A stretch of DNA of 64,000 bases from Brevundimonas lenta (GCF_014196335.1 NZ_JACIDM010000001.1:682001-746000), one strand, 5' to 3'; positions 34,995 through 44,443 are shown, numbered from the stretch's first letter. Notes: a model not told the origin generated them from the sequence alone. Translations and numbers: made by a program.

Positions 34995-35963
34995 GTGAGC
35001 TCGACCCAGACTGCTGACACCCCTGCCCGCCGCGCCATCGAGCCGGTGTCGATGAAACTGTATGACGCCGACTTCCAGGCGTTCGCCGACAAGCTGGGCG
35101 CCTCGTTCAAGCGCTACGGGTTCGCCGTCATCGCCGACCACGGGCTGGATGAGACGGTGATCGAGGCCGCCATCGACGACTCCAAGGCCTTCTTCGCCCT
35201 GCCGGAGGACGTGAAGCGCCAGTATCACCAGCCGGGCACGGGCGGCGCGCGCGGCCTGACCCCGTTCGGCGTCGAGGCGGCCAAGGGCGCGGCCACCGTC
35301 GATCTGAAGGAGTTCTGGCACGTCGGCCGCGAGCTGCCGGAAGGCCACCCGTACCGCAAATACATGCGCGACAACGTCTGGCCGACCGAGGTCGAGGGCT
35401 TCCAGGAGCACCTGTACGGCATGTTCAGCGCGATGGACGCGCTGGGCGCCAAGGTGCTGCGCGCGATCGCCCGCTATCTGGAGCTGGGCGACGATTTCTT
35501 CGAGGACAAGGTTCAGCTGGGCAACAGCATCCTGCGGATGCTGCACTATCCGCCGGTGGCGGCTGGCGCGTCGGGCGTGCGCGCCGGGGCCCACGAGGAC
35601 ATCAATGTGATCACCCTGCTGCTGGGGGCCGAAGAGGCCGGGCTGCAGCTGAAGGACGCGGACGGCGAGTGGCTGGACATCGCCCCGCCGCCGGGCGCGC
35701 TGGTGGTCAACATCGGCGACATGCTGCAGCGCCTGACCAACCACGTGCTGCCGTCGACCAGCCACCGGGTGATCAATCCGACGCCGGAACGCGCCAGCTT
35801 CGCGCGTTACTCGACGCCCTTCTTTCTGCACTTCAACCCGGACTTCGTGATCGAGAGCCTGCCGTCGACGGTGACCCCGGAGAACCCGGACCGCTACGTC
35901 GGCAAGTCGATCATGGCCGAGGACTTCCTGACCGAACGTCTGAAGGAAATCCGGCTCATCTGA
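34995..35963 (+). CDS. Isopenicillin N synthase-like 2-oxoglutarate/Fe(II) oxygenase
   Basis: 322 residues from a GTG start. The N-terminal DIOX_N part includes GFAVIADHGLDETVIEAAID. The iron triad is His200, Asp202 (AGAHEDINVITLLL) and His257 (TSHRVINPTPERASFARYST), with Arg266 and Ser268 as the co-substrate-binding RxS. All residues for catalysis are present. The family hydroxylates or cyclises varied small molecules, so the substrate is unknown. A longer in-frame start at 34947 exists, but the GTG lies after an AAAGGTT and gives the expected length. Confidence 0.88.
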   Translation: MSSTQTADTPARRAIEPVSMKLYDADFQAFADKLGASFKRYGFAVIADHGLDETVIEAAIDDSKAFFALPEDVKRQYHQPGTGGARGLTPFGVEAAKGAATVDLKEFWHVGRELPEGHPYRKYMRDNVWPTEVEGFQEHLYGMFSAMDALGAKVLRAIARYLELGDDFFEDKVQLGNSILRMLHYPPVAAGASGVRAGAHEDINVITLLLGAEEAGLQLKDADGEWLDIAPPPGALVVNIGDMLQRLTNHVLPSTSHRVINPTPERASFARYSTPFFLHFNPDFVIESLPSTVTPENPDRYVGKSIMAEDFLTERLKEIRLI

Positions 35964-35966
35964 GTG

Positions 35967-36054
35967 GCGCTATCGCACCCCGCGGGGCGGGGTGCTGCTT
36001 GAGCGCGGTTGCGTACGCTATCGCAGGCGCCGCGGGCGCCTGCTGCTTGAGCGC
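35967..36054. repeat. Tandem pair of GCGCTATCGC...GCTGCTTGAGCGC hairpin repeats
   Basis: Two copies back to back: 35967-36006 with middle palindrome CACCCCGCGGGGCGGGGTG, and 36016-36054 with middle palindrome CAGGCGCCGCGGGCGCCTG. The flanks (CGCTATCGC and TGCTGCTTGAGCGC) are identical while the central palindromes differ, which suggests that the centre evolves by compensatory change. Confidence 0.8.
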
Positions 36055-36063
36055 CAGGAACGA

Positions 36064-36094
36064 AAGGGCGGGACGTCGATGACGTCCCGCCCTT
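36064..36094. terminator. Bidirectional terminator
   Basis: A perfect 14-bp stem, AAGGGCGGGACGTC against GACGTCCCGCCCTT, with a 3-base loop, between the convergent oxygenase and TadG-like genes. Confidence 0.85.
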
Positions 36095-36097
36095 CTT

Positions 36098-38023
36098 CTA
36101 TTTCGAGATGCGCAGCTGGACGATGTCGCGGCCGATGGCGGCGAAGGCGTCCGAGAGGTCGGCGCCGCTGGCCGGCATGAAGAAATTGTCCCGCGAGCTG
36201 GCGCAGTCCTCGAGCAGGTCGGCGGCGTCGCCGTTGGCGTCGATCTGCAGGCCGACCGTGTAGATGATGACGCCTTTCAGCTTCATCGCCTCGCACATCT
36301 TGCGGCTCTGGGCGAAGGGATCCTCGTAGCGCGAGACGCCGTCCTCGGTGCAGTCGATCCTCTGCGCGGCGCTGGTGCCGGCGCCCCAGTTGTCCGGGAT
36401 CACGCCCGAACAGTACGGAGTGTTGAACTCACCGTCGGTCATGATGACGACGGCCTTGAGCAACTTGGCCGGGTTGTAGTCGCCTGCCGAGCCCGACGGC
36501 CAGATAGAGTTGAACTCCGGCGACAGCATGTACCAGCCCCAGCCGATGCCGATCTGGCCCGCGGTCGAGCCTGACGAGACGAAATTGCCGATCCGGGTCT
36601 TGATAGTGGCGGCATCGCTGGACAGCGGCATGATCGTCGGGCCGAGGCCGCAGGCGCCGCCGCTCGTATTCGGATAATGGCGTCCCAGCCAGCGTCCGCC
36701 TGCGGGAGTTTTCTCGGTATAGGCGTCGGCGCCCGTGCGTTCGGTGATGCAGCCGCTGATCCGGTGGGCGACCAGGTCGCCCTCCATGTTCTCGAACGCC
36801 AGATACTCGCAGCCTACCTGAGCGCACCAGGCCCTGCCTCCGGAGGCGTAGGGCGTGATCGTCGAGCTCTCGGGCGGTTCGATCGTGAAGGTGGTGCTGG
36901 TGACGTTGCCGACCAGGAAGGGCTTGCCGTTGACGACGCTGGTCCCGCTGGAGTCGTTCAGGCCGCTGACGTTGGTGAAGTAGACGTAGTCGTTATTGGT
37001 CAGGGTGTGGCCAGCGGCCGTGACAATGACCGAGCAGTCGTTGTCCTGGCATCGCTGAACCTTGCCGGCCGAGCCCGAGTAGGAGCTGTAGCCGGTGCCG
37101 TCGACGCGCGTGCCGTCCAGCTTGTAGAGCTCGAAGGTGTTGGTCGTCCGGTTCTTGACGATGTAGGCTTTGTTGTTGATCTGGGTCATGCCGGTCGCGC
37201 CGCTGATCCAGACGACTTCGTTGTTGGCGAAGCCGTGGTTGTTCGAGGTGATCACCACGGGCCGGGCCCTGGTCGCGGCGGTGATCGTCTTCTGGGCCCC
37301 GACGACGTTCATGACCGCGCCGGTGACGTTCACGTAGGTGGCCGGATTGCCGCGGGTGGCGGTGAGGTAACTGCCCGGATTGATCACGAAGGAATACGGG
37401 ACCAGCGCGACCTTGGAATAGTAGGGAGTCTGATTGGTCTGGATGACCTTGTCGACGAGGTCCTTCGCCGCCTTCTGCATGTCCTCCAGCCGGGTGCCGG
37501 TATCCATCGAGCCGGTGATGTCGAGCACCAGCGCCACCTCGACGTTCCGCGACGCGCGGTTCACCTCGGAATGCGAGCCGACCACGATGTAGTCGTCCAT
37601 GAACTTGCCGTAGGGCGGCAGGAAGATGTTGGCGACGATGGCCTTCACATCGACCTTGGCGTTGGCGATGACGATGTCGTTGGGCGTGAGGACGAAGGTC
37701 GGCGGTTTGGACGTGCTGAGCTTGATGTTGGGATAGGCCGCGAGGTTGGCCTTCAGCGAAGCTTCGCCGACGCGCTGGATGTCGGCGGCCTTGGTGTAGG
37801 GCGAGCGGGCGGCGGCGAGGGCGGCGGCGTCGAGGGCGTCCTGCAGGTTCACGCGGACGGTCGAGGCGCGGTGGATGTCCACACCGCCGACGGCCATCAG
37901 GATGAGAACCGGCATGGTCAGGCCGAACAGCATGGCCACGTTGCCGCGCGTTTCCGACGCCAGCCGTCGCGAGAGGCGGGCGAACCCGCCGATGACGCCG
38001 CCGATCCAGTTTCCGGTATTCAT
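36098..38023 (-). CDS. TadE/TadG-family protein with von Willebrand A domain and inserted FCCH-like modules
   Basis: 641 residues from the ATG 38023. The N-terminus carries the TadG-type start: GNVAMLFGLTMPVLILMAVG (28-47) is a membrane anchor, followed by QDALDAAALAAA. A VWA domain begins about residue 160 with the MIDAS motif DITGSMDTG (168-176) and resumes with KLLKAVVIMTDGEFNTPY. Between these, about residues 246-396, sit two repeated beta-rich modules, VITSNNHGFANNEVVWISGA and VIVTAAGHTLTNNDYVYFTN, which resemble FCCH-like modules of phage and surface proteins. Tad proteins build adhesive pili or holdfast surfaces, but no other tad gene is near. An inverted repeat GTCATTC/GAATGAC (38067-38085) lies upstream. 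Confidence 0.85.
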   Translation of the reverse strand: MNTGNWIGGVIGGFARLSRRLASETRGNVAMLFGLTMPVLILMAVGGVDIHRASTVRVNLQDALDAAALAAARSPYTKAADIQRVGEASLKANLAAYPNIKLSTSKPPTFVLTPNDIVIANAKVDVKAIVANIFLPPYGKFMDDYIVVGSHSEVNRASRNVEVALVLDITGSMDTGTRLEDMQKAAKDLVDKVIQTNQTPYYSKVALVPYSFVINPGSYLTATRGNPATYVNVTGAVMNVVGAQKTITAATRARPVVITSNNHGFANNEVVWISGATGMTQINNKAYIVKNRTTNTFELYKLDGTRVDGTGYSSYSGSAGKVQRCQDNDCSVIVTAAGHTLTNNDYVYFTNVSGLNDSSGTSVVNGKPFLVGNVTSTTFTIEPPESSTITPYASGGRAWCAQVGCEYLAFENMEGDLVAHRISGCITERTGADAYTEKTPAGGRWLGRHYPNTSGGACGLGPTIMPLSSDAATIKTRIGNFVSSGSTAGQIGIGWGWYMLSPEFNSIWPSGSAGDYNPAKLLKAVVIMTDGEFNTPYCSGVIPDNWGAGTSAAQRIDCTEDGVSRYEDPFAQSRKMCEAMKLKGVIIYTVGLQIDANGDAADLLEDCASSRDNFFMPASGADLSDAFAAIGRDIVQLRISK

Positions 38024-38167
38024 CGCCCGCCCCGAATTGCCGCGCCGCGGACGCAGCTCGCCCACGGTCATTCCAGAAGAATGACGGAGTTCGGTTAAGG
38101 GAAGCTCCAACGGCGACGGTTAACCCGGCGGCAACCATCGCCGCCGGGCGCCGTCATTTCGAAGGGC

Positions 38168-40036
38168 TCAGGCGCCCCAGCCGCAGTCCTTGCCGCGGTT
38201 CTGTTCGGTCAGCCAGACGTTCAGCGGGGCGAAATAGTCGGCGACGGCGGAAGCGTCGTTGCCGTTCTCGCCGGTGAAGGCGGCCATCGCCTCGGGCCAC
38301 GGGCGGGATTGGCCCATCTCCATCATGACGTTGAAGCGCTCGCCGACTTCCTTGTTGCCGTAGATCGAGCACCGGTGCAGCGGCCCGGTCCAGCCGGCCT
38401 GCTTGCAGGCCGCCCGGTGGAACTGGAACTGGTAGATGTGGGCCAGGAAGTAGCGGGTGTACGGGGTGTTGCCCGGGATGTGGTATTTGGCGCCCGGATC
38501 GAAGGCGTTCGCCGGCCGCGGTCCCGGCGGCACAAGGCCCTGATACTTCAGCATGTTGGCCGACCAGGCGTCGTTGTATTCGGCCGGCGCGGTTTCGCCG
38601 CTGAAGACGTCCCAGCGCCAGCGGTCGACCATCAGGCCGAACGGCAGGAAGGCGATCTTGTCGAGCGCCATCTTGAGCAGGAACGGAATGTCCTCCTCGT
38701 CGCCCGGCACGGTCTGCAGCAGGCCGATCTGGTTGAGGTAGGTGGGCGTCAGGGCCGACAGGCCGACGAAGTCGCCGATGGCCTCGTGGAAGCCGTCGTT
38801 CGCCCCGTTCTTGAACAGGAACGGCTGATCCTTGTAGGCGCGCTGGTAGTAGTTGTGACCCAGCTCGTGGTGGACGGTGTAGAAGTCGTCGCCGTTCACC
38901 TGGGTGCACATCTTGATGCGGATGTCCTCGAGGTTGTCGAGGTTCCAGGCCGAGGCGTGGCAGACGACCTCGCGGTCCTGCGGGCGGGTGATCATCGACC
39001 GTTCCCAGAAGGTCTGGGGCAGGGGATCGAGGCCCATCGAGACGTAGAAATTCTCGCCGGTCTTCACCATGCGGTTGGCGTCGTAGTTCTGCGACGTCAG
39101 CAGTTCGGTCAGGTCGTAGCTGCTCTCGCCGCCCGTGGTCGGGGCGACGACGTCGTAGATGTTGCCCCACTGCTGCGACCACATGTTGCCCAGCAGGTCG
39201 GCGCGGATCGGGCCGTGGTCGGGCTGGACCGCGTCGCCGTATTTGGCGTTCAGGCGGTTGCGCACATAGCAGTGCAGGTTCTCGTAGAAGGGCTTCACCT
39301 GCTCCCACAGGCGGTCGGTCTCGGCGGCGAAGGCGTCGGGATCCATGTCGTAGCCGGCGCGCCACATCGCGCCGGTGTCGGCGAAGCCGAGCTCGCGCGA
39401 GCCCTCGTTGGCGATCTCGACCATGCGGGCGTAGTCGGGGGCCATGACCGGCGAGATGGTGCGCCAGCCCTCGTACAGGGCCTTGGTCTCTTCCGGATTG
39501 CGGCTCTCGGCGATCAGGATGTTGGCGTCGTCGAGGGTGATCTGGCGGCCCTGGAAGTCGAACTTGCCGACGGAATAGGTCGAATCCAGACGGGTGGTGA
39601 TCTCGGCCAGCTCCGCGGCGGCGCCGGGGCGGTTCGGGGCCGGCAGGACGATGCCGAGGCGCAGCAGGTTCAGCTTGCGGCGGACGTCGTCGGGCACCTG
39701 GACGTCATTGAAGCGCGCGGCGCCGTTGGCCAGCTCGACCTGGGTCTCGGTGTATTTGGCGTTGATCCGGCTCTCGAGCCACATGGTGTCGAAAGTGATG
39801 TTGGTCGCGCGCGTCCACTGGATGCGCGCCGCCTCTTCGTTGAGGGCGGCGAGGCGCGCTTCGGCGTCGGCGACAAAGGCGGTCGCGCCCTCTGCGGTGG
39901 CGGGGAAGGCGGGCGCGGCGGCGGCCTGTTCCGGCGCGGCGGCCTGGGCCTCGCTGTTCATGGCCATGCCGGCGCAGGCGGCCAGGCCGAGGCCGAGGGC
40001 GCAGACGGCGGCGGCCGTCATCAGGGAACGCTTCAT
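38168..40036 (-). CDS. M2 family peptidyl-dipeptidase (ACE-like), lipoprotein
   Basis: 622 residues. The N-terminus MKRSLMTAAAVCALGLGLAA ending in Cys21 is a lipoprotein signal with lipobox LAAC. The catalytic zinc motif is HELGH (390-394) with the third ligand Glu418 in FHEAIGDF, the spacing used by angiotensin-converting enzyme. A GAGGAGGAT precedes the start. The family removes C-terminal dipeptides from oligopeptides, here probably in the periplasm or outer membrane. Bacterial M2 enzymes are known in Xanthomonas and some alphaproteobacteria but are patchy. Confidence 0.95.
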   Translation of the reverse strand: MKRSLMTAAAVCALGLGLAACAGMAMNSEAQAAAPEQAAAAPAFPATAEGATAFVADAEARLAALNEEAARIQWTRATNITFDTMWLESRINAKYTETQVELANGAARFNDVQVPDDVRRKLNLLRLGIVLPAPNRPGAAAELAEITTRLDSTYSVGKFDFQGRQITLDDANILIAESRNPEETKALYEGWRTISPVMAPDYARMVEIANEGSRELGFADTGAMWRAGYDMDPDAFAAETDRLWEQVKPFYENLHCYVRNRLNAKYGDAVQPDHGPIRADLLGNMWSQQWGNIYDVVAPTTGGESSYDLTELLTSQNYDANRMVKTGENFYVSMGLDPLPQTFWERSMITRPQDREVVCHASAWNLDNLEDIRIKMCTQVNGDDFYTVHHELGHNYYQRAYKDQPFLFKNGANDGFHEAIGDFVGLSALTPTYLNQIGLLQTVPGDEEDIPFLLKMALDKIAFLPFGLMVDRWRWDVFSGETAPAEYNDAWSANMLKYQGLVPPGPRPANAFDPGAKYHIPGNTPYTRYFLAHIYQFQFHRAACKQAGWTGPLHRCSIYGNKEVGERFNVMMEMGQSRPWPEAMAAFTGENGNDASAVADYFAPLNVWLTEQNRGKDCGWGA

Positions 40037-40117
40037 GGGATCCTCCTCCTCGCGGCTTGCCGCCGCTTTTCTCCGGGCAAGGGACCGGAGCGGAGCCGTT
40101 CGGTCAAGCGGCGCCGC

Positions 40118-40828
40118 TTATCCCAGAACGCAGGTCGCTAGACCTTCGTTGCGCACCGTGCCCATGGCCGCCTGGATGCGCGAGGCGCGGCGGCGGACGT
40201 ACGGACCGGGCGAGCCCGCCTTGTAGCGGCGCGGGGAGGGCAGGATGGCGATCAGGCGGGCAGCCTCGCGCGGGGTCAGCTCGTCGGCGCTCTTGCCGAA
40301 CCAGTGCCGTGACGCGGCCTCGACGCCGTACACGCCGGGGCCCATCTCGGCGACGTTGAGATAGACCTCCATGATCCGCCGCTTGCTCCAGACCGTCTCG
40401 ATCAGGACCGTGTAGCCGGCCTCCAGACCCTTGCGGATCCAGTCGCGGCCGGGCCAGAGGAAGACGTTCTTGGCGGTCTGCTGGCTGATGGTCGAGCCGC
40501 CGCGGACACGGCCGTTGCCGCGCTTTTCGTTGCGGGCGTTGGCCTCGAGCGCGCGCTCGATGGCCTTCATGTCGAAGCCGGCGTGGCGGCAGAAGGTGGA
40601 ATCCTCGGCGGCGATGGCGGCCTCGACCAGGCGCGGCGACATGTCGTCCAGCGAGCGCCACTTGTAGGACAGACCCTCGCCGGCGAGGGCGCGGCTGGCC
40701 ATCAGGAAGGTGATCGGCGGCGGGAAGATCGCATAGGCGGCGACGCCGCTCATGACCAGCAGGACAAGCGCCAGGAAGACGGTCAGCAGCGGCCGTCCGC
40801 GTTTCTTGATGGTCGCCCCCCCGCTCAT
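40118..40828 (-). CDS. mtgA: Monofunctional biosynthetic peptidoglycan transglycosylase
   Basis: 236 residues, a single GT51 domain after an N-terminal membrane anchor (about 13-35). The catalytic Glu75 lies in EAAIAAEDSTFCRHAGFDMK, followed by RGGSTISQQTAKNVFLWPGR and KRRIMEVYLNVAEMGPGVYG, the three diagnostic blocks. It polymerises lipid II into glycan strands at the inner membrane and lacks a transpeptidase domain. The ATG 40828 was chosen; a longer frame upstream runs into the WD40 gene. Confidence 0.95.
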   Translation of the reverse strand: MSGGATIKKRGRPLLTVFLALVLLVMSGVAAYAIFPPPITFLMASRALAGEGLSYKWRSLDDMSPRLVEAAIAAEDSTFCRHAGFDMKAIERALEANARNEKRGNGRVRGGSTISQQTAKNVFLWPGRDWIRKGLEAGYTVLIETVWSKRRIMEVYLNVAEMGPGVYGVEAASRHWFGKSADELTPREAARLIAILPSPRRYKAGSPGPYVRRRASRIQAAMGTVRNEGLATCVLG

Positions 40829-40868
40829 GCGGTGATCCTGGCCCGGCGCGGGCCGCGTACGCAAGCCG

Positions 40869-41834
40869 TCACAGGTCGAAGACGCCGGCGTGACCGTCCT
40901 CGTCGGCCCAGGCGACGCGTTTCGCATCCTCGCTCATGGCCAGGACGGTGATGGCGGCGCCCTTTTCGGCCTTGAGGAAATTCAGCCCCTGACCCGCCGG
41001 ATCGGCCAGCCAGACGCGGCCGTCGTTAAGGCCGGCGGCGAGCAGACCGTGCTTCGGACGCGAGGCGACGACGGAGACGAGGCTGCCCTCATCGAAGCCG
41101 ATCTCGGTGGCTTCGCGGCCCATCGGGCCGTTGGAGCCGACGAAGGGCCACAGCACGGCGCCCTGGGCGCCCGAGGTGGCCATCAGCTGGCCGCCGGACA
41201 GGAAGCTGATGGCCTTCACCTTGGACGGATAGCCGCCCATGCGCAGGTTCTTCTGATCCTTGATCCGCCAGCCGTGCAGCTGGTTGTCCTGCATCGAGGT
41301 GACGACGAAGGCGCCGTCGGGCGAGAAGGCGACGCCGGTGTGCGAACCGGCCCACTTCAGCAGCGTCGGCTTCTGCTCCGCGATGCGGGCGAACCACAGG
41401 GCCGCGCCGCCGTAGGTCGAGGTCGCGATGCGGCGGCCCTTCGGCTCGAAGGCGACGCCGGAGACGGTGCGCTCGTGCTGGAAGTCGCGGCGGAAGGCGG
41501 CGTCCTTCGCGTCGATGACCGACAGGGTCTTGCCGGCCGAGAAGGCGATCAGGCCGCTGTCGGCCGAGGCGTCGATGGCGTCGATCCAGGCGCCCTTGGC
41601 GGTGGCCAGCAGACCGGCCTCGCCGCGGCGGTGCCAGATGACCCGGCCGTCGTCGCCGCCGGTGACCACGCCGTCGCCGGAGGGATGGACGGCGGCGCAC
41701 AGCACGGCGCCGTCATGGGCGATGCTGAACTCGCCGCCCTCGAAACGCACCGCGCCGTCGCCGAGCGCGAAGACGGCGCCGGTCTTGTCGAACAGGGCGG
41801 CGGTGGGCTGGGCGTCGAAGTCGAAACGGATCAT
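40869..41834 (-). CDS. WD40-repeat beta-propeller protein
   Basis: 321 residues built of WD40-like repeats: AVLCAAVHPSGDGVVTGGDD, VSGVAFEPKGRRIATSTYGG, TGVAFSPDGAFVVTSMQDNQ, VKAISFLSGGQLMATSGAQG and ITVLAMSEDAKRVAWADEDG. No signal peptide. WD40 proteins act as scaffolds. It ends the operon that contains the CobW GTPase and DUF2093, and its start overlaps the DUF2093 stop by four bases. Related gene orders with zinc-linked CobW GTPases are known in alphaproteobacteria, so a link to zinc handling is plausible but inferred. Confidence 0.9.
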   Translation of the reverse strand: MIRFDFDAQPTAALFDKTGAVFALGDGAVRFEGGEFSIAHDGAVLCAAVHPSGDGVVTGGDDGRVIWHRRGEAGLLATAKGAWIDAIDASADSGLIAFSAGKTLSVIDAKDAAFRRDFQHERTVSGVAFEPKGRRIATSTYGGAALWFARIAEQKPTLLKWAGSHTGVAFSPDGAFVVTSMQDNQLHGWRIKDQKNLRMGGYPSKVKAISFLSGGQLMATSGAQGAVLWPFVGSNGPMGREATEIGFDEGSLVSVVASRPKHGLLAAGLNDGRVWLADPAGQGLNFLKAEKGAAITVLAMSEDAKRVAWADEDGHAGVFDL

Positions 41835-42049
41835 TCCGCGGCCTTGTGGGTCTCGACCCAGCGGCGGGTCATGAGTTCAGGCGAGGCGTATGCCTCCTGA
41901 AGCTCGACACTCCAATAGGTGAGACGGTCCAGCGGAATGGCCTTGTCGGAGACGGCGCAGCGGACGAAGTCGCCGGGGCTCAGAATGTCGACCTCGGGCG
42001 TGGCGTAGCGAACCACGGCCTCGCGCGGGGGTTGGGCCGGGGCGATCAT
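41831..42049 (-). CDS. DUF2093 family small protein
   Basis: 72 residues starting [20 protein letters not shown], then [20 protein letters not shown] and [20 protein letters not shown], the core of DUF2093, an alphaproteobacterial family of unknown function. One cysteine (FVRCAVS) is followed by DRLTYWS. It overlaps the CobW gene (42046-42049) and the WD40 gene (41831-41834) by four bases each, so the three are translationally coupled. Confidence 0.85.
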   Translation of the reverse strand: MIAPAQPPREAVVRYATPEVDILSPGDFVRCAVSDKAIPLDRLTYWSVELQEAYASPELMTRRWVETHKAAE

Positions 42050-43149
42050 GCTGCGCAGGCCTCGAACCCGGCCTTCAGGGCCGCCTCGTCGAGGTCGCGG
42101 CCGATGAAGACCGCGCGCGACCAGCGGCGCTCCTTGTCGCCCCACGGCTTCTGCAGGTCGCCCTCGAGGATCATGTGCACGGCCTGGAAGACCAGGCGGC
42201 GATCCTCGCCCTGGACATCGATGATGCCCTTGGCGCGCAGGATGTTCTGACCCTGCTCGCCGAGCAGCTTGTCCAGCCAGTGGGTGAATTTCTGGCCGTC
42301 CATCGGGCGGTCCAGCGACAGGGCGATGCCCTTGATGTCGTCCTCGTGCGCATGGCCGCGGGCGCCGTGGTGATGGTGCTCGTGATCATGGGCGTGATCG
42401 TGCCCGTGGTCGTGATCGTGGTGATCGTGGCCGCAGTGGTCGTCGTGGACGTGACCGTCGGCGCCGTGCGGCGGATTGACGAAGTCGGGGCGGACCTCGG
42501 TGATCCGCTCCAGATCGAAACCGTGCACGCCGAGGATCTGGTCCAGCGGCACGTCGGCCCGCTGGGCCCGGGTGATGGGGGCCAGCGGGTTAAGGCCGCG
42601 CAGGCGCGTCTCGACCGCGACCAGTTCGTCCTCGGTGACGAGGTCGGTCTTGTTGAGGATGATCTGGTCGGCGAAGGCGACCTGCTCGCGGGCCTCTTTC
42701 GAGTCGTCGAGGCGGGCCATGACGTGCTTGGCGTCGACCAGGGCGGTGACGCTGTCCAGCACGGTCTTCGCCTTGACCTCGTCGTCGACGAAGAAGGTCT
42801 GGGCCACCGGGCCGGGGTCGGCCAGGCCGGTGGTCTCGACGATAATGGCGTCGAAGGCGGGCTTGCCCGGGCGCTGGCGCTTCATCAGGCCGTTGACGAC
42901 GCGGATCAGGTCGCCGCGTACGGTGCAGCAGACGCAGCCGTTGTTCATCTCGAACACGTCCTCGTCGGCGCCGACCACCAGGTCGTTGTCGATGCCGATC
43001 TCGCCGAACTCGTTGACGATGACGGCGTAACGCTTGCCGTGATCCTCGGTGAGGATGCGGTTCAGGAGGGTGGTCTTGCCCGCGCCGAGATAGCCGGTGA
43101 GGACGGTGACGGGGGTCTTGCCAGAGGCGGTGTCGGTCATGGCGCTCAT
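42046..43149 (-). CDS. CobW/ZNG-type metal-chaperone GTPase with His-rich loop
   Basis: 367 residues. Walker A is GYLGAGKTT (19-27), the metal motif GCVCC is at 71-75, NKTD is the GTP-specificity motif and a C-terminal CobW domain closes the protein. About residues 230-275 hold an exceptional His/Asp loop ([20 protein letters not shown]) that could bind many zinc ions. The family (ZNG, ZigA, YjiA) hands metal to client enzymes. The start could be 43149 or the ATG 9 bases later. First gene of a three-gene overlapping unit with DUF2093 and WD40. Confidence 0.95.
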   Translation of the reverse strand: MSAMTDTASGKTPVTVLTGYLGAGKTTLLNRILTEDHGKRYAVIVNEFGEIGIDNDLVVGADEDVFEMNNGCVCCTVRGDLIRVVNGLMKRQRPGKPAFDAIIVETTGLADPGPVAQTFFVDDEVKAKTVLDSVTALVDAKHVMARLDDSKEAREQVAFADQIILNKTDLVTEDELVAVETRLRGLNPLAPITRAQRADVPLDQILGVHGFDLERITEVRPDFVNPPHGADGHVHDDHCGHDHHDHDHGHDHAHDHEHHHHGARGHAHEDDIKGIALSLDRPMDGQKFTHWLDKLLGEQGQNILRAKGIIDVQGEDRRLVFQAVHMILEGDLQKPWGDKERRWSRAVFIGRDLDEAALKAGFEACAA

Positions 43150-43226
43150 CTAGGGGCGGCGGGCGCCGGGCGCCAGTGAGAACGGGTTTCGCGCCGTCAG
43201 GCGCCTTCGACCGTTGAGGTCGGCTG

Positions 43227-43391
43227 GTTCGTCACAAAGGACACGAAGAAGGCCACGAAGGACACGACGGGACCGGGGAGGTGGCAAGCGGTGCGCCTCG
43301 CTTCCGTCAAAGGAATGACGCGTGCCGCGTCGTGATCGTGCTCCGACCCCTTTGTGTTCTTCGTGCCCCCTTCGTGCTCTTCGTGATGAAC
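43227..43391. repeat. CACGAAGG-type long inverted repeat, copy 5
   Basis: Left arm GTTCGTCACAAAGGACACGA..., right arm ...CTTCGTGCTCTTCGTGATGAAC, with a central spacer of about 75 bases. It occupies the space between the CDF gene stop and the CobW start, thus separating two metal-related genes of the same strand. Confidence 0.8.
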
Positions 43392-43402
43392 CCTTCAGCG
43401 GC

Positions 43403-44362
43403 TCAGCACGCCGGGCAGTCAGGGAGGGCGCCGGTTTCCAGCTGCAGGGTGGTGTGGCCGATACGGAAGCGGGTGCGGGCGAGGCCCTGCGCCTCGGCCA
43501 GCAGGGCTTGGCCGTCGGCGCGGTCGTGCACCAGGTGGGCGGTGAGGGCGGTCTCGGTGGTCGACAGGCCCCAGATGTGCAGGTCGTGCACGGCCGTGAC
43601 ACCCGGCAGGTCGAGGAAGGCGGCGCGGACGGCGTCGACGTCCACCCCCCGCGGAGCGGCGTCCAGCGCCAGGTTCACCGAGTCCTTCAACAGCCCCCAG
43701 GTGCCGATCATGATGACGGCGACGATGACCAGGCTGACCAGCGGGTCGATGATCGCCCAGCCGCTGAACAGGATCACGCCGCCGGCGATGACGACGCCCA
43801 GCGAAACGGCCGCGTCGGCCATCATGTGCAGATAGGCCCCGCGGACGTTCAGGTCCTTGTGCTGGTCCTTCATGAACAGCAGGGCAGTGGCCAGGTTGAT
43901 GACGAAGCCGATGCCGGCGACGACCATGATGGTGACGCTGCCGACCGGAGCCGGATCGTTCAGACGGCGGAACGCCTCGAAGGCGATGGCGCCGCAGGCG
44001 AAGATCAGAAGCAGGGCGTTGAACAGGGCGGCGAGGACGGTGGCCTTGCCGTAGCCGTAGGTCTTCTGCGAACCGCCGGCGCGACGGGCCAGCCAGGCGG
44101 CGCCGCCGGCCATGGCGAGGCCGAGGACGTCAGACAGGTTGTGGCCCGCGTCGGCCATCAGGGCGGTGGAGTCGCTGAGCACCCCGGCGGTGAATTCGAC
44201 GCCGACGAAGGCCAGGTTGATGATCAGGCCCAGCGCGTAGCGCCAGTCGCCGGTGTCGACCGGGCCGTGATGGTGATGGCCGTGCGCGTGGCTGTGCCCA
44301 TGACCATGATCGTGGTCATGGTGCGCGTGGTCGTGATGCGAATGGTCGTGCCCGTGGCCCAT
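43403..44362 (-). CDS. Cation diffusion facilitator (CzcD/ZitB type) zinc exporter
   Basis: 319 residues when started at the ATG 44362, which has AAGG upstream; an in-frame TTG 36 bases earlier is possible. A His-rich N-terminus (MGHGHDHSHHDHAHHDHDHG) precedes six membrane helices. The HxxxD transport sites are seen as ADAGHNLSD in helix 2 and HMMADAAVS in helix 5. A cytosolic C-terminal domain follows (DLHIWGLSTTETALTAHLVH). The family exports Zn2+ or other divalent cations in exchange for protons. It lies between the membrane protein at 44444 and CobW, on the same strand. Confidence 0.94.
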   Translation of the reverse strand: MGHGHDHSHHDHAHHDHDHGHGHSHAHGHHHHGPVDTGDWRYALGLIINLAFVGVEFTAGVLSDSTALMADAGHNLSDVLGLAMAGGAAWLARRAGGSQKTYGYGKATVLAALFNALLLIFACGAIAFEAFRRLNDPAPVGSVTIMVVAGIGFVINLATALLFMKDQHKDLNVRGAYLHMMADAAVSLGVVIAGGVILFSGWAIIDPLVSLVIVAVIMIGTWGLLKDSVNLALDAAPRGVDVDAVRAAFLDLPGVTAVHDLHIWGLSTTETALTAHLVHDRADGQALLAEAQGLARTRFRIGHTTLQLETGALPDCPAC

Positions 44363-44443
44363 GTCAGCCTTCGTAGGAGCCGTGGCGGCGACGGTCAACG
44401 GCGGCGTGAGCTAACTGATTGATTGTAAATGTATAACCTATCG

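Noticed and set aside
44424..44439. AT-rich GTAAATGTATAACC upstream of the CDF gene as a second copy of the metal operator
   Set aside because: It is not palindromic and does not align with TGTTAC-TTT-GTAACA; it may just be a promoter -10 region.
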